This document shows, piece after piece, positions 23,363 through 29,807 of a stretch of 35,774 nt of DNA (its first letter is position 1; each line of letters starts with the position of its first letter). The position numbers and the translations under genes were made by a program. A model generated the notes under the pieces. The model was not told where the DNA came from, searched no databases, and worked only from the letters and a program-made list of their open reading frames with translations. The stretch covers positions 1-35,774 of the forward strand of contig CAUEUD010000007.1 in assembly GCA_959020865.1 (NCBI GenBank), given 5' to 3'. The DNA comes from Eubacterium limosum. Lineage in GTDB: Bacteria; Bacillota; Clostridia; Eubacteriales; Eubacteriaceae.

Positions 23363-24442
23363 ATGCCGTCATATCGTGACAAGGAAAGCGGAAAATGGTT
23401 CTGCAAATTTTATTACACAGATTACACAGGAGCACGGAAGCAGAAAAAGAAAAGAGGGTTTACTACAAAGCGGGAGGCCCAGGCTTGGGAGCGAGAGTTC
23501 TTACTTAAGCAGCAAGGCAAGCCAGAAATGACATTTGAAAGCTTGTTTGAGCTTTACAAGGAAGACGCAAAGCCACGGCTTAAAGCAACTACCTACAAAA
23601 GTAAAATTAGCTTGATTACGCGTCATGTGCTGCCTTATTTTAAGGACAAGAAAATTATGGATATTAAGCCGATCGACGTTCGAAGGTGGCAGGATGAGCT
23701 TAAAAAAACAAAGAAAATCCAAACCGGTGAACCATTGGCTCCGGGAACAATCCGGGAGTTAGAAGAACGCCTTTGTGCTATCTTCAATTTTGCTGTAAAA
23801 TATTATAACCTTCCTTCTAATCCGATGAGCGTTGCTGGGCATCTTAAGTTTCAGCGGGTAAAAGATGTTCAATTCTGGACAGAAACCGAGTTTGAAAAGT
23901 TTATTAACACTGTGGATGAACCGCAGTACCATTGTGTTTTTATGACACTTTATTACACGGGTGTGCGTATTGGTGAATGCCTAGCATTAACACCAAACGA
24001 TATCGATACAGAAAGGTGTGAAATAAAGGTTAATAAGACGCTTTACACCTACAACGGTGAACGGTGCATCGGTACACCAAAAACCGCCGGGAGTAATCGA
24101 GTAGTCGCAATCCCTGACTTTTTACGCGATGAACTTGTTCAGTTTATGGCATTAAGGTACGATCTGGGGGAAGATGAGTCTATTTTTCTGGCTGGTTTTA
24201 GCACATTTCGTTATGTTCTAAGGAAATACGCTAAAATTGCAGGCATTAAGCCGATACGCGTTCATGATCTTAGGCACAGTCATGCGTCATTGTTAATTGA
24301 ACTGGGATACTCCCCGCTACTGATCGCTGAGCGCTTAGGACACGACAACGTCAACACCACGCTAAATACTTACAGCCACCTTTACCCGAACAAACAAAAG
24401 GAAGTAGCCCTTGTACTAAATGGTCGGTTTAAATCCAGATAG
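23363..24442 (+). CDS. int: Satellite tyrosine integrase
   Basis: 359 residues. The N-terminal ~50 residues form the AP2-like arm-binding domain (MPSYRDKESGKWFCKFYYTD). Residues ~57-150 are the SAM-like core-binding domain. The catalytic domain carries R202 (GVRIGE), K240 (TPKTAG), H301 and R304 (HDLRHSH), H327 (LGHDN) and Y337 (NTYSHL), so all active-site residues are present. Length is normal for the Tn916/phage integrase group. AGGAGG lies upstream of the ATG. It reads towards attR, 77 bp away, which fits its role in recombining the 14-bp cores. Confidence 0.95.
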   Translation: MPSYRDKESGKWFCKFYYTDYTGARKQKKKRGFTTKREAQAWEREFLLKQQGKPEMTFESLFELYKEDAKPRLKATTYKSKISLITRHVLPYFKDKKIMDIKPIDVRRWQDELKKTKKIQTGEPLAPGTIRELEERLCAIFNFAVKYYNLPSNPMSVAGHLKFQRVKDVQFWTETEFEKFINTVDEPQYHCVFMTLYYTGVRIGECLALTPNDIDTERCEIKVNKTLYTYNGERCIGTPKTAGSNRVVAIPDFLRDELVQFMALRYDLGEDESIFLAGFSTFRYVLRKYAKIAGIKPIRVHDLRHSHASLLIELGYSPLLIAERLGHDNVNTTLNTYSHLYPNKQKEVALVLNGRFKSR

Positions 24443-24468
24443 TACCGCTTTAGTTCCAAAATCAGTTT

Positions 24469-24503
24469 AAGCCTCATAAAACGTTGATTTTATGGGGCTT
24501 TTT
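24469..24503 (+). terminator. Integrase terminator
   Basis: Stem AAGCCTCATAAAA/TTTTATGGGGCTT (13 bp with one G-T pair), 6-nt loop, then a short T-tract. It ends the rightward integrase transcript before attR. Confidence 0.85.
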
Positions 24504-24900
24504 ATGTATTATTGTTGTACTGGAATAAAAAACCGCAGTCCCTCATCAGTGCGTTCACCACGACCATGTTGATCTGGATATAACCCTGTTCCTGGATCAG
24601 CTCTTCCGCCAGGCCGAGACCCTTGCCGGTTTTGATATAATCGCCGTTCTCATCGCAGAGTCCGGCGGCAAAATAGATCATCAGCTCCTGAATGCCCATC
24701 ATGCTGTTGTTCATGGACAGCATGGCCACGGTCGAGGTTTTCGCCATCTGCTCGGCGGTCTGGAGCCTGCGAAGCGTATAATGTAAATGGTAGGCCTTGC
24801 CTTTATACTCAAAGATTTCAGAGACCTCAGCCTCCTCAACGCCCATACCGTCTTTTTCTTCCACTGCTTCATCAATCAATAATTTTTCTTCTTTCGCCAT
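24502..24900 (-). CDS. Tail assembly chaperone, upstream (G) half, 3' end replaced by satellite
   Basis: 132 residues (MAKEEKLLIDEAVEEKDGMG onward; EYKGKAYHLHYTLRRLQTAE; NSMMGIQELMIYFAAGLCDE), the G-type chaperone of Firmicutes siphophages, which binds the tape measure during tail assembly. AAAGGAGAACAAA precedes the ATG. The last codons, YNNNT, come from the satellite. Without the satellite it would end QTV at a TGA (129 residues) or shift at T TTT TTA into the T frame. With the satellite in place, a -1 shift reads IPVQQ and stops. So free G can be made but not GT. Confidence 0.87.
   Translation of the reverse strand: MAKEEKLLIDEAVEEKDGMGVEEAEVSEIFEYKGKAYHLHYTLRRLQTAEQMAKTSTVAMLSMNNSMMGIQELMIYFAAGLCDENGDYIKTGKGLGLAEELIQEQGYIQINMVVVNALMRDCGFLFQYNNNT
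24520..24533. repeat. Satellite att core, right copy (attR)
   Basis: CTGGAATAAAAAAC, exact match to 16515-16528. It lies inside the chaperone coding region and encodes FLFQ with the last base of the preceding Gly codon. Confidence 0.9.
24526..24532 (-). other. -1 ribosomal frameshift heptamer of the tail chaperone
   Basis: Minus strand, G frame: GGT TTT TTA, that is T TTT TTA, a canonical X XXY YYZ slippery site (the same heptamer as HIV-1 gag-pol). The T half continues in the -1 frame as ATT CCA GAC. G/GT frameshifting is a conserved feature of siphophage tail chaperones. Confidence 0.85.
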
Positions 24901-24911
24901 TTTGTTCTCCT

Positions 24912-25198
24912 TTATGCCTGCGCCGCAACCGCTGTGGTTGCCGCGCTTAGTTTTGTTCCTTCATAATCGCCTGTACCGGTTGCTTCCACCTTGATAAACT
25001 TGCCCTGCTGCGCCGCGGTAAGAACAAAATTTTTACCCGTCGCGCTGGCAATATCGGTATAAGCGCCGTCCGCAGTTGCGGCGGCTTTCCATTTGTAAGC
25101 AGCTGCCGCAGAAGCCGGGACGACGACAGCAGTCAAGGTCTGCCCCACCTGTGCTGTCCCAGTAATTGAGACAGTCTCCAGCGGGGTTTTTACTCCCC
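24912..25198 (-). CDS. Ig-like extension of the tail tube protein, reached by -1 frameshift
   Basis: The open frame continues from the slip site GGGGGAG through VKTPLETVSITGTAQVGQTL into an Ig-like fold (AYKWKAAATADGAYTDI, GKFIKVEATGTGDYEGTKLS), about 93 residues. It has no ATG and no ribosome site; a GTG at 25148 lies inside the domain's first strands. Reading it as the -1 extension of the tube protein restores a full domain. Ig-like extensions of tube and coat proteins are known in siphophages and are thought to bind surface carbohydrates. Confidence 0.8.
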
Positions 25199-25199
25199 C
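25182..25199 (-). other. Putative -1 frameshift site at the end of the tail tube gene
   Basis: GGGGGAGTAAAAACCCCG on the minus strand: frame 0 reads GGG GAG TAA (stop); the -1 frame reads GGA GTA AAA ACC. The P-site GGG can re-pair perfectly after slipping one base, although the A-site pairing would be poor. The same 18 bp occur at the end of the capsid gene (27420-27437). Confidence 0.7.
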
Positions 25200-25711
25200 A
25201 TGCCCTCTGGCAATGCAGTTACTTTACCCACGTCTTCTCCTTCCAGTGTCGACAAATCAGTTAGCGGGCCGTTCCCTTCCAGACTGATGGAATAGGTCAT
25301 GGAGTCATCATAAGGGGCTTCCAATGAGTAATCCGTGATACAGGCCAAACCGCCGAACATATGCTTCTTAGTTTTACCATTGATCACTTTCACACACACC
25401 AGCTCACTGTTGCTGTAGGCTTTGCCGAGTTCCTTATGGGTTTCATCCGTTGGCACGTAAATCCCATCCGAGTCAATGCTCCACTCTTTCATCCCCGGAA
25501 TTTTGGATTTCCAGCCCCCCACGGTGTCCTTGCTGGTAACCTCAATACTGTCCGCCGAGCGGTTAATGGTCAGGCCTTGCTGGCCGGCCACCGCCAACAG
25601 TTTTTCTCCGGTACTGTTAAAGATGGTCAGCAGGATGTCAGCGCCGGCGATCGCCGCCGCTGCAGTCGCGTTAAAATCGCAGTATACGTTATTATCAAAT
25701 TCATTTGCCAT
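25190..25711 (-). CDS. Major tail (tube) protein, TP901-1 type
   Basis: 173 residues from the ATG at 25711 (MANEFDNNVYCDFNATAAAA) with GGAGG upstream; a longer frame lacks a ribosome site. Typical TP901-1 family features: ADILLTIFNSTGEKLLAVAG near the N terminus and SRSADSIEVTSKD-type region (RSADSIEVTSKDTVGGWKSK), then MTYSISLEGNGPL. It polymerises into the non-contractile tail tube. It stops at TAA directly after GGGGGAG, where a minority of ribosomes may shift to add the Ig domain. Confidence 0.9.
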   Translation of the reverse strand: MANEFDNNVYCDFNATAAAAIAGADILLTIFNSTGEKLLAVAGQQGLTINRSADSIEVTSKDTVGGWKSKIPGMKEWSIDSDGIYVPTDETHKELGKAYSNSELVCVKVINGKTKKHMFGGLACITDYSLEAPYDDSMTYSISLEGNGPLTDLSTLEGEDVGKVTALPEGMGE

Positions 25712-25722
25712 AATCTTTCCTC

Positions 25723-26133
25723 CTATATTTTTGCTCTGAATCCATAGCACACCTTAAAGCTGTAGGACAGCACCGCGTGCCTTTCATCGGTTTCGTCGGT
25801 CTGCAGATTGATCAGACCGTTTCCAATTTGCAGAAGAACAGTATAGCCCTCCGGCAGTTCAATCTTTTCCGTCAGGCTTTCTTCCAGCTTTTGTATCAGT
25901 TCATAAATGCGGACGTTGCCCGCGCCGGGCTCCGCAACGGTATGAAAATAGACCGTATAGGTATCACACCACATGGTCTTGGTATTATCCGGCTTAATGC
26001 CCACAATCTCCGCATAATAAAAAGGCGCGGGATAATCCTTTGGGATTTTATCCAGGCACCTGAGCCCGGTCCGCGCCTCTACTTTTTTGATGATGGCCGC
26101 GTGTAAGTCCAGCAGCCCTAATTTCTTCAGCAT
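25723..26133 (-). CDS. Tail terminator/completion protein (SPP1 gp17-like)
   Basis: 136 residues, MLKKLGLLDLHAAIIKKVEA onward, with FYYAEIVGIKPDNTKTMWCD and AVLSYSFKVCYGFRAKI at the end. This pattern and its position between gp10-like and tube genes match proteins that cap the tail tube before head joining. No catalytic motif expected. Confidence 0.78.
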   Translation of the reverse strand: MLKKLGLLDLHAAIIKKVEARTGLRCLDKIPKDYPAPFYYAEIVGIKPDNTKTMWCDTYTVYFHTVAEPGAGNVRIYELIQKLEESLTEKIELPEGYTVLLQIGNGLINLQTDETDERHAVLSYSFKVCYGFRAKI

Positions 26134-26511
26134 TTAATCACACAACTTTCTGACCGTTTCCTCGAGATCGGCCTTGAAGACGGGCATCTGGGTTTCCAGG
26201 TTCTTTTTCAGAAAATGCTGCCCAGGTACCCAGCCGCCATCTTTAGTACGGTGTCCAAACTCAACATGGGGGGCATATTCTTTGGTATAACCCACTTCTC
26301 CGGCGCTATCCTCCGCATTCGGCAGTGTCACCCCGGCGGATTTCCGAAGCTCACCGGTGTCCACCGGAGTGCCGCCGTTTTTAGCCCGGTTGTGCATCTC
26401 GGTCAGGTTTTTGGTCAATATCGCGTCCAGCTTGACTTTATTGCCGCGCCTCAGCGCTGCCGCCAGCTCATCAACGCCCTCCATCTGAACGGTTACCAGA
26501 TCATAGCTCAT
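26134..26511 (-). CDS. HK97 gp10-like head-tail connection protein
   Basis: About 125 residues from the ATG at 26511 (MSYDLVTVQMEGVDELAAAL), which overlaps the stop of the preceding gene (TTATGA); the longer frame starts inside that gene. Visible signature: NLTEMHNRAKNGGTPVDTGE, LRKSAGV, YAPHVEFGHRT. These are features of HK97 gp10 family tail/neck proteins. Confidence 0.87.
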   Translation of the reverse strand: MSYDLVTVQMEGVDELAAALRRGNKVKLDAILTKNLTEMHNRAKNGGTPVDTGELRKSAGVTLPNAEDSAGEVGYTKEYAPHVEFGHRTKDGGWVPGQHFLKKNLETQMPVFKADLEETVRKLCD

Positions 26512-26819
26512 AAGCGATACCCCTTCACATAAACAATCCGCCACCGGTCCGCATCCGATCCCCGGAAGCCTTCAACCGTATAAGTGTTGCCGCCAACCTT
26601 CACTTTGTCGGCCTCCCGAACGCCCGCCAAGGACGCTCGGGTAATCAACTTCCGGTGGGCCGCGGTAAATTCCCGTCCCAGAATGTCAACGTCCTCGGCG
26701 CTCCACTCCGTCAGCCGGCCAGTGGTGTCCAGATAAGGCTTATCCTCCGTCACTGCATTGCCCAGGGCATCCCTCCCGGTTTCTTCCCCGGCAATAAAAG
26801 TAATCTTCTGAAACCTCAT
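26508..26819 (-). CDS. Head closure protein (SPP1 gp16-like)
   Basis: 103 residues: MRFQKITFIAGEETGRDALG, then GRLTEWSAEDVDILGREFTA, KVKVGGNTYTVEGFRGSDAD and RIVYVKGYRL. This beta-barrel type closes the connector after DNA packaging. It overlaps its neighbours by 4 nt on both sides. Confidence 0.83.
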   Translation of the reverse strand: MRFQKITFIAGEETGRDALGNAVTEDKPYLDTTGRLTEWSAEDVDILGREFTAAHRKLITRASLAGVREADKVKVGGNTYTVEGFRGSDADRWRIVYVKGYRL

Positions 26820-27136
26820 AAAAACTTCATCACCCTTTTGTTAGCGTTTTTGAGATACTGCTCAAACTCACGCTCATACTCGGCCAGGACGTTGGCTACA
26901 AAGCTCGTACTCAGGGTATCGGCTCCTTCGGATGCGATCCCTTCATAATACTTACGGCGGATGAGCTTCACCGCCACATCCACCACAATGCTCTGCATGC
27001 CGTCCGGCAGTTCAGCCGTCCCAATCCGGAGGTTGATCCGGTCCGTTGCCGTGGTGATGTATTCCTCCAGTTCGGTGTCTTCCGGGATGACCTCCTCATC
27101 CGAAAGGCGCGTTTTGACGCGTTCAAGCAGTGCCAT
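26816..27136 (-). CDS. Head-tail connector (gp6/gp15-like adaptor)
   Basis: 106 residues, helical: MALLERVKTRLSDEEVIPED, LEEYITTATDRINLRIGTAE, IVVDVAVKLIRRKYYEGIAS. Matches the phage DNA-packaging adaptor that binds under the portal. It comes right after the capsid and its Ig extension, as in related phages. Confidence 0.85.
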   Translation of the reverse strand: MALLERVKTRLSDEEVIPEDTELEEYITTATDRINLRIGTAELPDGMQSIVVDVAVKLIRRKYYEGIASEGADTLSTSFVANVLAEYEREFEQYLKNANKRVMKFL

Positions 27137-27149
27137 GACACGCCCCCGC

Positions 27150-27436
27150 TTAACCGGCCGCCGTTACAGCCGCCGTTGCGTCACTGGTCTTCGTCCCAGA
27201 ATAGCCGTCAGCGCCAGTAACCTCGACCTTGATGAATTTGCCTTCCTTGTCTGCGGCAATCTTGTGTGTCTTACCCGTTGCCCCAGTGATGTCCGTATAG
27301 GCCCCGCCTTCCGTGTCAGCAGCTTTCCACTGATAGGTTACACTGGCAGCTGCCGGCGTAACGTTCGCAGTCAAGGTCTGCCCAACCTGCGCAGTGCCTG
27401 TGATGGCGACGGACTCAACCGGGGTTTTTACTCCCC
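27150..27436 (-). CDS. Ig-like extension of the capsid protein, reached by -1 frameshift
   Basis: The -1 frame after GGGGGAG runs VKTPVESVAITGTAQVGQTL into VTYQWKAADTEGGAYTDITG, GKFIKVEVTGADGYSGTKTS and stops after TAAG. It is a close paralogue of the tail-tube extension at 24912-25198: both follow the same slip block and the same TAQVGQTLTA start. There is no independent start with a ribosome site, so a frameshifted capsid-Ig product is the best explanation. Listeria phage PSA is a precedent for recoded C termini on both coat and tail proteins. Confidence 0.8.
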
Positions 27437-27437
27437 C
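27420..27437 (-). other. Putative -1 frameshift site at the end of the capsid gene
   Basis: GGGGGAGTAAAAACCCCG, identical to 25182-25199. Frame 0 is CCG GGG GAG TAA. The identity of 18 bp between two otherwise diverged genes suggests that the sequence is kept for a recoding function or was copied together with the Ig domain. Confidence 0.7.
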
Positions 27438-28291
27438 GGCGAAATGGTGACAACCACCACGCCGTCCAGTCTCTCAGCAAAGATAACCGTCCCGGAAACC
27501 GCCACTGTTTCATAGGTCAGATGATCATTGACCGTCGAGTGGGTCACACCGATATAGCCGGTTTCATCCGTTGTAAAATCAAAAGCCCGGCCGAGCTCTC
27601 CGCCGTTGATGGTAACATAGGCCAAAACAAGATTTTCCGGGGCCGTGGCATAGATTTTTCCCTTTGGTACGTTCGTGTTCGTGATGACCTTAACGCCAGT
27701 AAACCCAGTGACAAAGGTCATCCCAAAAACCGTCTGGGTACTGATATTCGCCTTGCCGATATAGTCCGCGACATCCAGCGGATTCACAAACGCAATGGTC
27801 TCTACGCCATCATCCTCAAATAAGGACTGCACCTGTCCCCAGGCCTGAGCTAACGCCCCCTGAAACCCAACGCCTGTCGCGGTTCCGGTTCCAGTCGCTA
27901 AAAACGTGAAAAAGCGGGTGCGCAGCCCTTTCTGTATTTCCTTTAACAGGATTTCATCTGCCTCCACAACCGCCTGATCAAAGCCATGTCGCTGAATCGC
28001 TTCAACTGAAACAGCCTTTCGGTACTTGTCAAATTCAATCTCATAGCTCGGGCCAGCGGTTTTCTTAACTTTAGAAAGCGGAATCAATTCTCCTTCCGCC
28101 ACCTTGTCTGTCTTCACATCCTTGTCGGCCACATAAGTTTTAATGGTCATGCCGTTGGATACCGGCATCTTTCGGGTTACCCCTAACGCCTCGATCAGTT
28201 TTGTGATCGAGCCTTCAAACTGATTGACAAAATCAATACTCTGGACTTTCGCAAAGTCCCCCATTACGGTTAAATTGGTTTCTGCTGCCAT
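27428..28291 (-). CDS. Prophage major capsid protein (HK97 fold)
   Basis: 287 residues, MAAETNLTVMGDFAKVQSID onward, with GGAGGAAGTC before the ATG. Features: N-terminal arm, VQSIDFVNQFEGSITKLIEA, an E-loop-like stretch (YEIEFDKYRKAVSVEAIQRH), spine helix, and A-domain around ETIAFVNPLDVADYIGKANI. It follows a scaffold gene and precedes connector genes. Sequence unlike the satellite capsid. No prohead protease is visible. Confidence 0.9.
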   Translation of the reverse strand: MAAETNLTVMGDFAKVQSIDFVNQFEGSITKLIEALGVTRKMPVSNGMTIKTYVADKDVKTDKVAEGELIPLSKVKKTAGPSYEIEFDKYRKAVSVEAIQRHGFDQAVVEADEILLKEIQKGLRTRFFTFLATGTGTATGVGFQGALAQAWGQVQSLFEDDGVETIAFVNPLDVADYIGKANISTQTVFGMTFVTGFTGVKVITNTNVPKGKIYATAPENLVLAYVTINGGELGRAFDFTTDETGYIGVTHSTVNDHLTYETVAVSGTVIFAERLDGVVVVTISPGE

Positions 28292-28300
28292 GACTTCCTC

Positions 28301-28888
28301 CTAATTTCTTTCGAATAATTTAATATTTTCCTGAATGGCTTTCCGCCGTTCAATTGGATCCTTAATGGCCATAATCTCCTTTTTGCTGATGGTTGCCTTT
28401 CCAGTGCCAGCCTTTGGCGTTTCACCTTTAATCTTGTCTTTCACAGCCCTTTCGACCGCTGCGTCAAAGAGCTCAACAAAATTGTCAACCGCCTTTTTGG
28501 TTTCCTCAGCGTCCTCCGTGACAAGCTTAGAGAGCAGCTCATCCGGAATGTTCATTTCCTTTTCAGCCAGAATTCTCCGGGCTGCTTTCGACATATCATT
28601 CAGCTTTTCTTTGGCCTTCATTGCTGCCAGCTCACTTTCAAGCTGTTTAAGCCGGTGCTGTTCCTTTTCCTGTGCGGTCATGGACTCCAGCTTTTTAGCC
28701 TCAGCCATTTGATCGTCTTTTTTCTTTGCCCATTCACTAAACTTCTGTTCAAAAAGCTTGTTAAAGTCGACCTCAGGGGCCCTGTCAGGCTTTTTTTCGG
28801 ATTCCTGCGCCTCACGCTCCTGGTTCACCGGCTCTTTTTCCTCCACCGCTTCCTGGGCTTCTTCATTCTTTGTTTTGTCGTCTTCCAT
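28301..28888 (-). CDS. Prophage scaffold protein (DUF4355-like)
   Basis: 195 residues, acidic and helical (MEDDKTKNEEAQEAVEEKEP; DFNKLFEQKFSEWAKKKDDQ; coiled coil AQEKEQHRLKQLESELAAMK). AAAAGGAGATTCC precedes the ATG. Scaffold-type gene just before the capsid gene. Ends IKLFERN with a basic patch before it, usual for coat binding. Confidence 0.86.
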   Translation of the reverse strand: MEDDKTKNEEAQEAVEEKEPVNQEREAQESEKKPDRAPEVDFNKLFEQKFSEWAKKKDDQMAEAKKLESMTAQEKEQHRLKQLESELAAMKAKEKLNDMSKAARRILAEKEMNIPDELLSKLVTEDAEETKKAVDNFVELFDAAVERAVKDKIKGETPKAGTGKATISKKEIMAIKDPIERRKAIQENIKLFERN

Positions 28889-28941
28889 TGGAATCTCCTT
28901 TTCATTTATTTCCGCAGTTTAAGGTCTTGACGGATTGGACG

Positions 28942-28970
28942 CATAAAAATAAGACGTTAACGCACGTCTT
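28942..28970 (-). terminator. Terminator-like hairpin upstream of the scaffold gene
   Basis: Minus strand AAGACGT/ACGTCTT (7 bp, 6-nt loop), followed by ATTTTTATG. It lies in the leader of the scaffold gene, behind a first terminator. Confidence 0.6.
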
Positions 28971-29013
28971 GGGCGAGATGTGAGATTACCTCCCGGATAG
29001 AGTTTCAGGTATT

Positions 29014-29040
29014 AAAAAAGCACCTGCGTTTGCAAGTGCT
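29014..29040 (-). terminator. Terminator behind the accessory cassette
   Basis: Minus strand AGCACTT/AGGTGCT (one G-T pair, 8-nt loop) and a run of five to six T's. It overlaps the stop codon of the 38-residue membrane protein and closes the terminase-portal-MuF-cassette unit. Confidence 0.75.
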
Positions 29041-29156
29041 CATACCGTAACCATTTTTATAAACCAAACCGCAAATCCATATCGGATAAACAGCCCTGCG
29101 ATTGTCAGCAATAATAATCCAATAAGCATCAAAACGATCTTCAAGCGTTCAGGCAT
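29040..29156 (-). CDS. Small membrane protein of the accessory cassette
   Basis: 38 residues: MPERLKIVLMLIGLLLLTIA, then GLFIRYGFAVWFIKMVTV. GGAGG lies 8 nt before the ATG. One or two membrane segments. It is the last gene before the terminator. Small membrane proteins here could be superinfection-exclusion or toxin-type factors, but nothing in the sequence proves this. Confidence 0.65.
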   Translation of the reverse strand: MPERLKIVLMLIGLLLLTIAGLFIRYGFAVWFIKMVTV

Positions 29157-29186
29157 CACCTTCACCTCCGGTTTTGAAAATCACTA

Positions 29187-29538
29187 TTACAATTTTCCAA
29201 TCACTCCGCCAAGAGTTATTTTGAAACTCTCTCCCAATATATTTTTTACTTTCTGCATCAAACTGTTTTCTTGAAGATACTCCCGCCCGGCTTTCGTAAT
29301 CGCTGGGGCGTGGAGTTCTTGTATTCCCTCCATATCCTTTGCACAAATATATTTCAGACCGGTAATATAGCCAGAATCGATCAATTCCCGCATAATCACC
29401 AGCCAATAATCATGGGTAATGTCAAAGCTCGCACTGCCACGCAATTTCTTTAAAGGCTGTTTTATGTCCGGCTTTCAGGCTTTCATACAAATACTTTAAA
29501 ATTTTATACATGATTACTTCCATATCATTTTGAGCCAT
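29187..29538 (-). pseudogene. yjcQ: YjcQ-family protein, frameshifted
   Basis: A good ribosome site (CTGGAGGCAGAAA) precedes an ATG at 29538 that reads MAQNDMEVIMYKILKYLYES and stops at CEL. The +1 frame continues with KQPLKKLRGSASFDITHDYW, LVIMRELIDSGYITGLKYIC and ITKAGREYLQENSLMQKV, the rest of a YjcQ domain (winged-helix-like, common in Firmicutes prophages). One surplus base in the AAAA run near 29463-29473 explains the break. It could be a mutation or a sequencing error. Confidence 0.75.
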
Positions 29539-29588
29539 TTTCTGCCTCCAGTCTTACAAAACTTGTTCAACGAAACCATCCACTCAAA

Positions 29589-29807
29589 TTATTTATTCCC
29601 ATTCTTTTCAAATGCCCAGGGCGGGTCTTCCGGGCACTCCCATTTTGGCGACCAACTATTTTTAAACTTTTCTTCTGCTAAAACTTCACACCAATCTTTC
29701 GCTTTTTCAGACATATCATTGAATTCAATGCCATATTTTTCCACTACCTTGCCAAATTCATAAAAATCTATTTGTTGAAGCAATTCCTTTTCTATTTTGG
29801 GATTCAT
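29589..29807 (-). CDS. Candidate immunity protein for the MuF metalloprotease
   Basis: 72 acidic residues, MNPKIEKELLQQIDFYEFGK onward, with a Trp- and Pro-rich end (NSWSPKWECPEDPPWAFEKN). Its ATG overlaps the MuF stop codon by 4 nt (ATGA), so the two are coupled. No homologue recognised. A small acidic gene fused by overlap to a gene with a C-terminal toxin-type domain is the classic immunity position. Immunity function is inferred from position only. Confidence 0.6.
   Translation of the reverse strand: MNPKIEKELLQQIDFYEFGKVVEKYGIEFNDMSEKAKDWCEVLAEEKFKNSWSPKWECPEDPPWAFEKNGNK

Larger units (their letters stand above)
16515..24533. mobile_element. Integrated capsid-encoding phage satellite (PICI-like)
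   Basis: An ~8.0-kb element bounded by perfect 14-bp repeats. Order from its right end: integrase and repressor rightward; then leftward Cro-like regulator, AlpA/Xis-like protein, primase-helicase, a 54-residue protein, candidate origin, candidate antisense RNA, a second regulator, scaffold, major capsid protein, four small proteins. This module order (int, divergent regulators, AlpA, rep-primase, morphogenesis) is that of phage-inducible chromosomal islands. It encodes no terminase, portal, connector or tail protein, so it should need a helper for packaging and tails. Predicted circle 8,005 bp (16515-24519). It interrupts the tail chaperone of the surrounding prophage. That it is mobilised by this prophage is inference. 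Confidence 0.85.

Noticed and set aside
16515..24533. Satellite integrated in a tRNA gene
   Set aside because: No tRNA-like sequence at either end; the core lies in the tail chaperone coding sequence.
24912..25148. Ig-like open frame as an independent gene starting at GTG
   Set aside because: The GTG lies inside the domain, there is no ribosome site, and the frame joins the tube gene at -1 through a block also found at the capsid gene.
29149..29406. An 85-residue frame overlapping yjcQ
   Set aside because: It overlaps the recognisable YjcQ frame in a different phase and contains no family signature.
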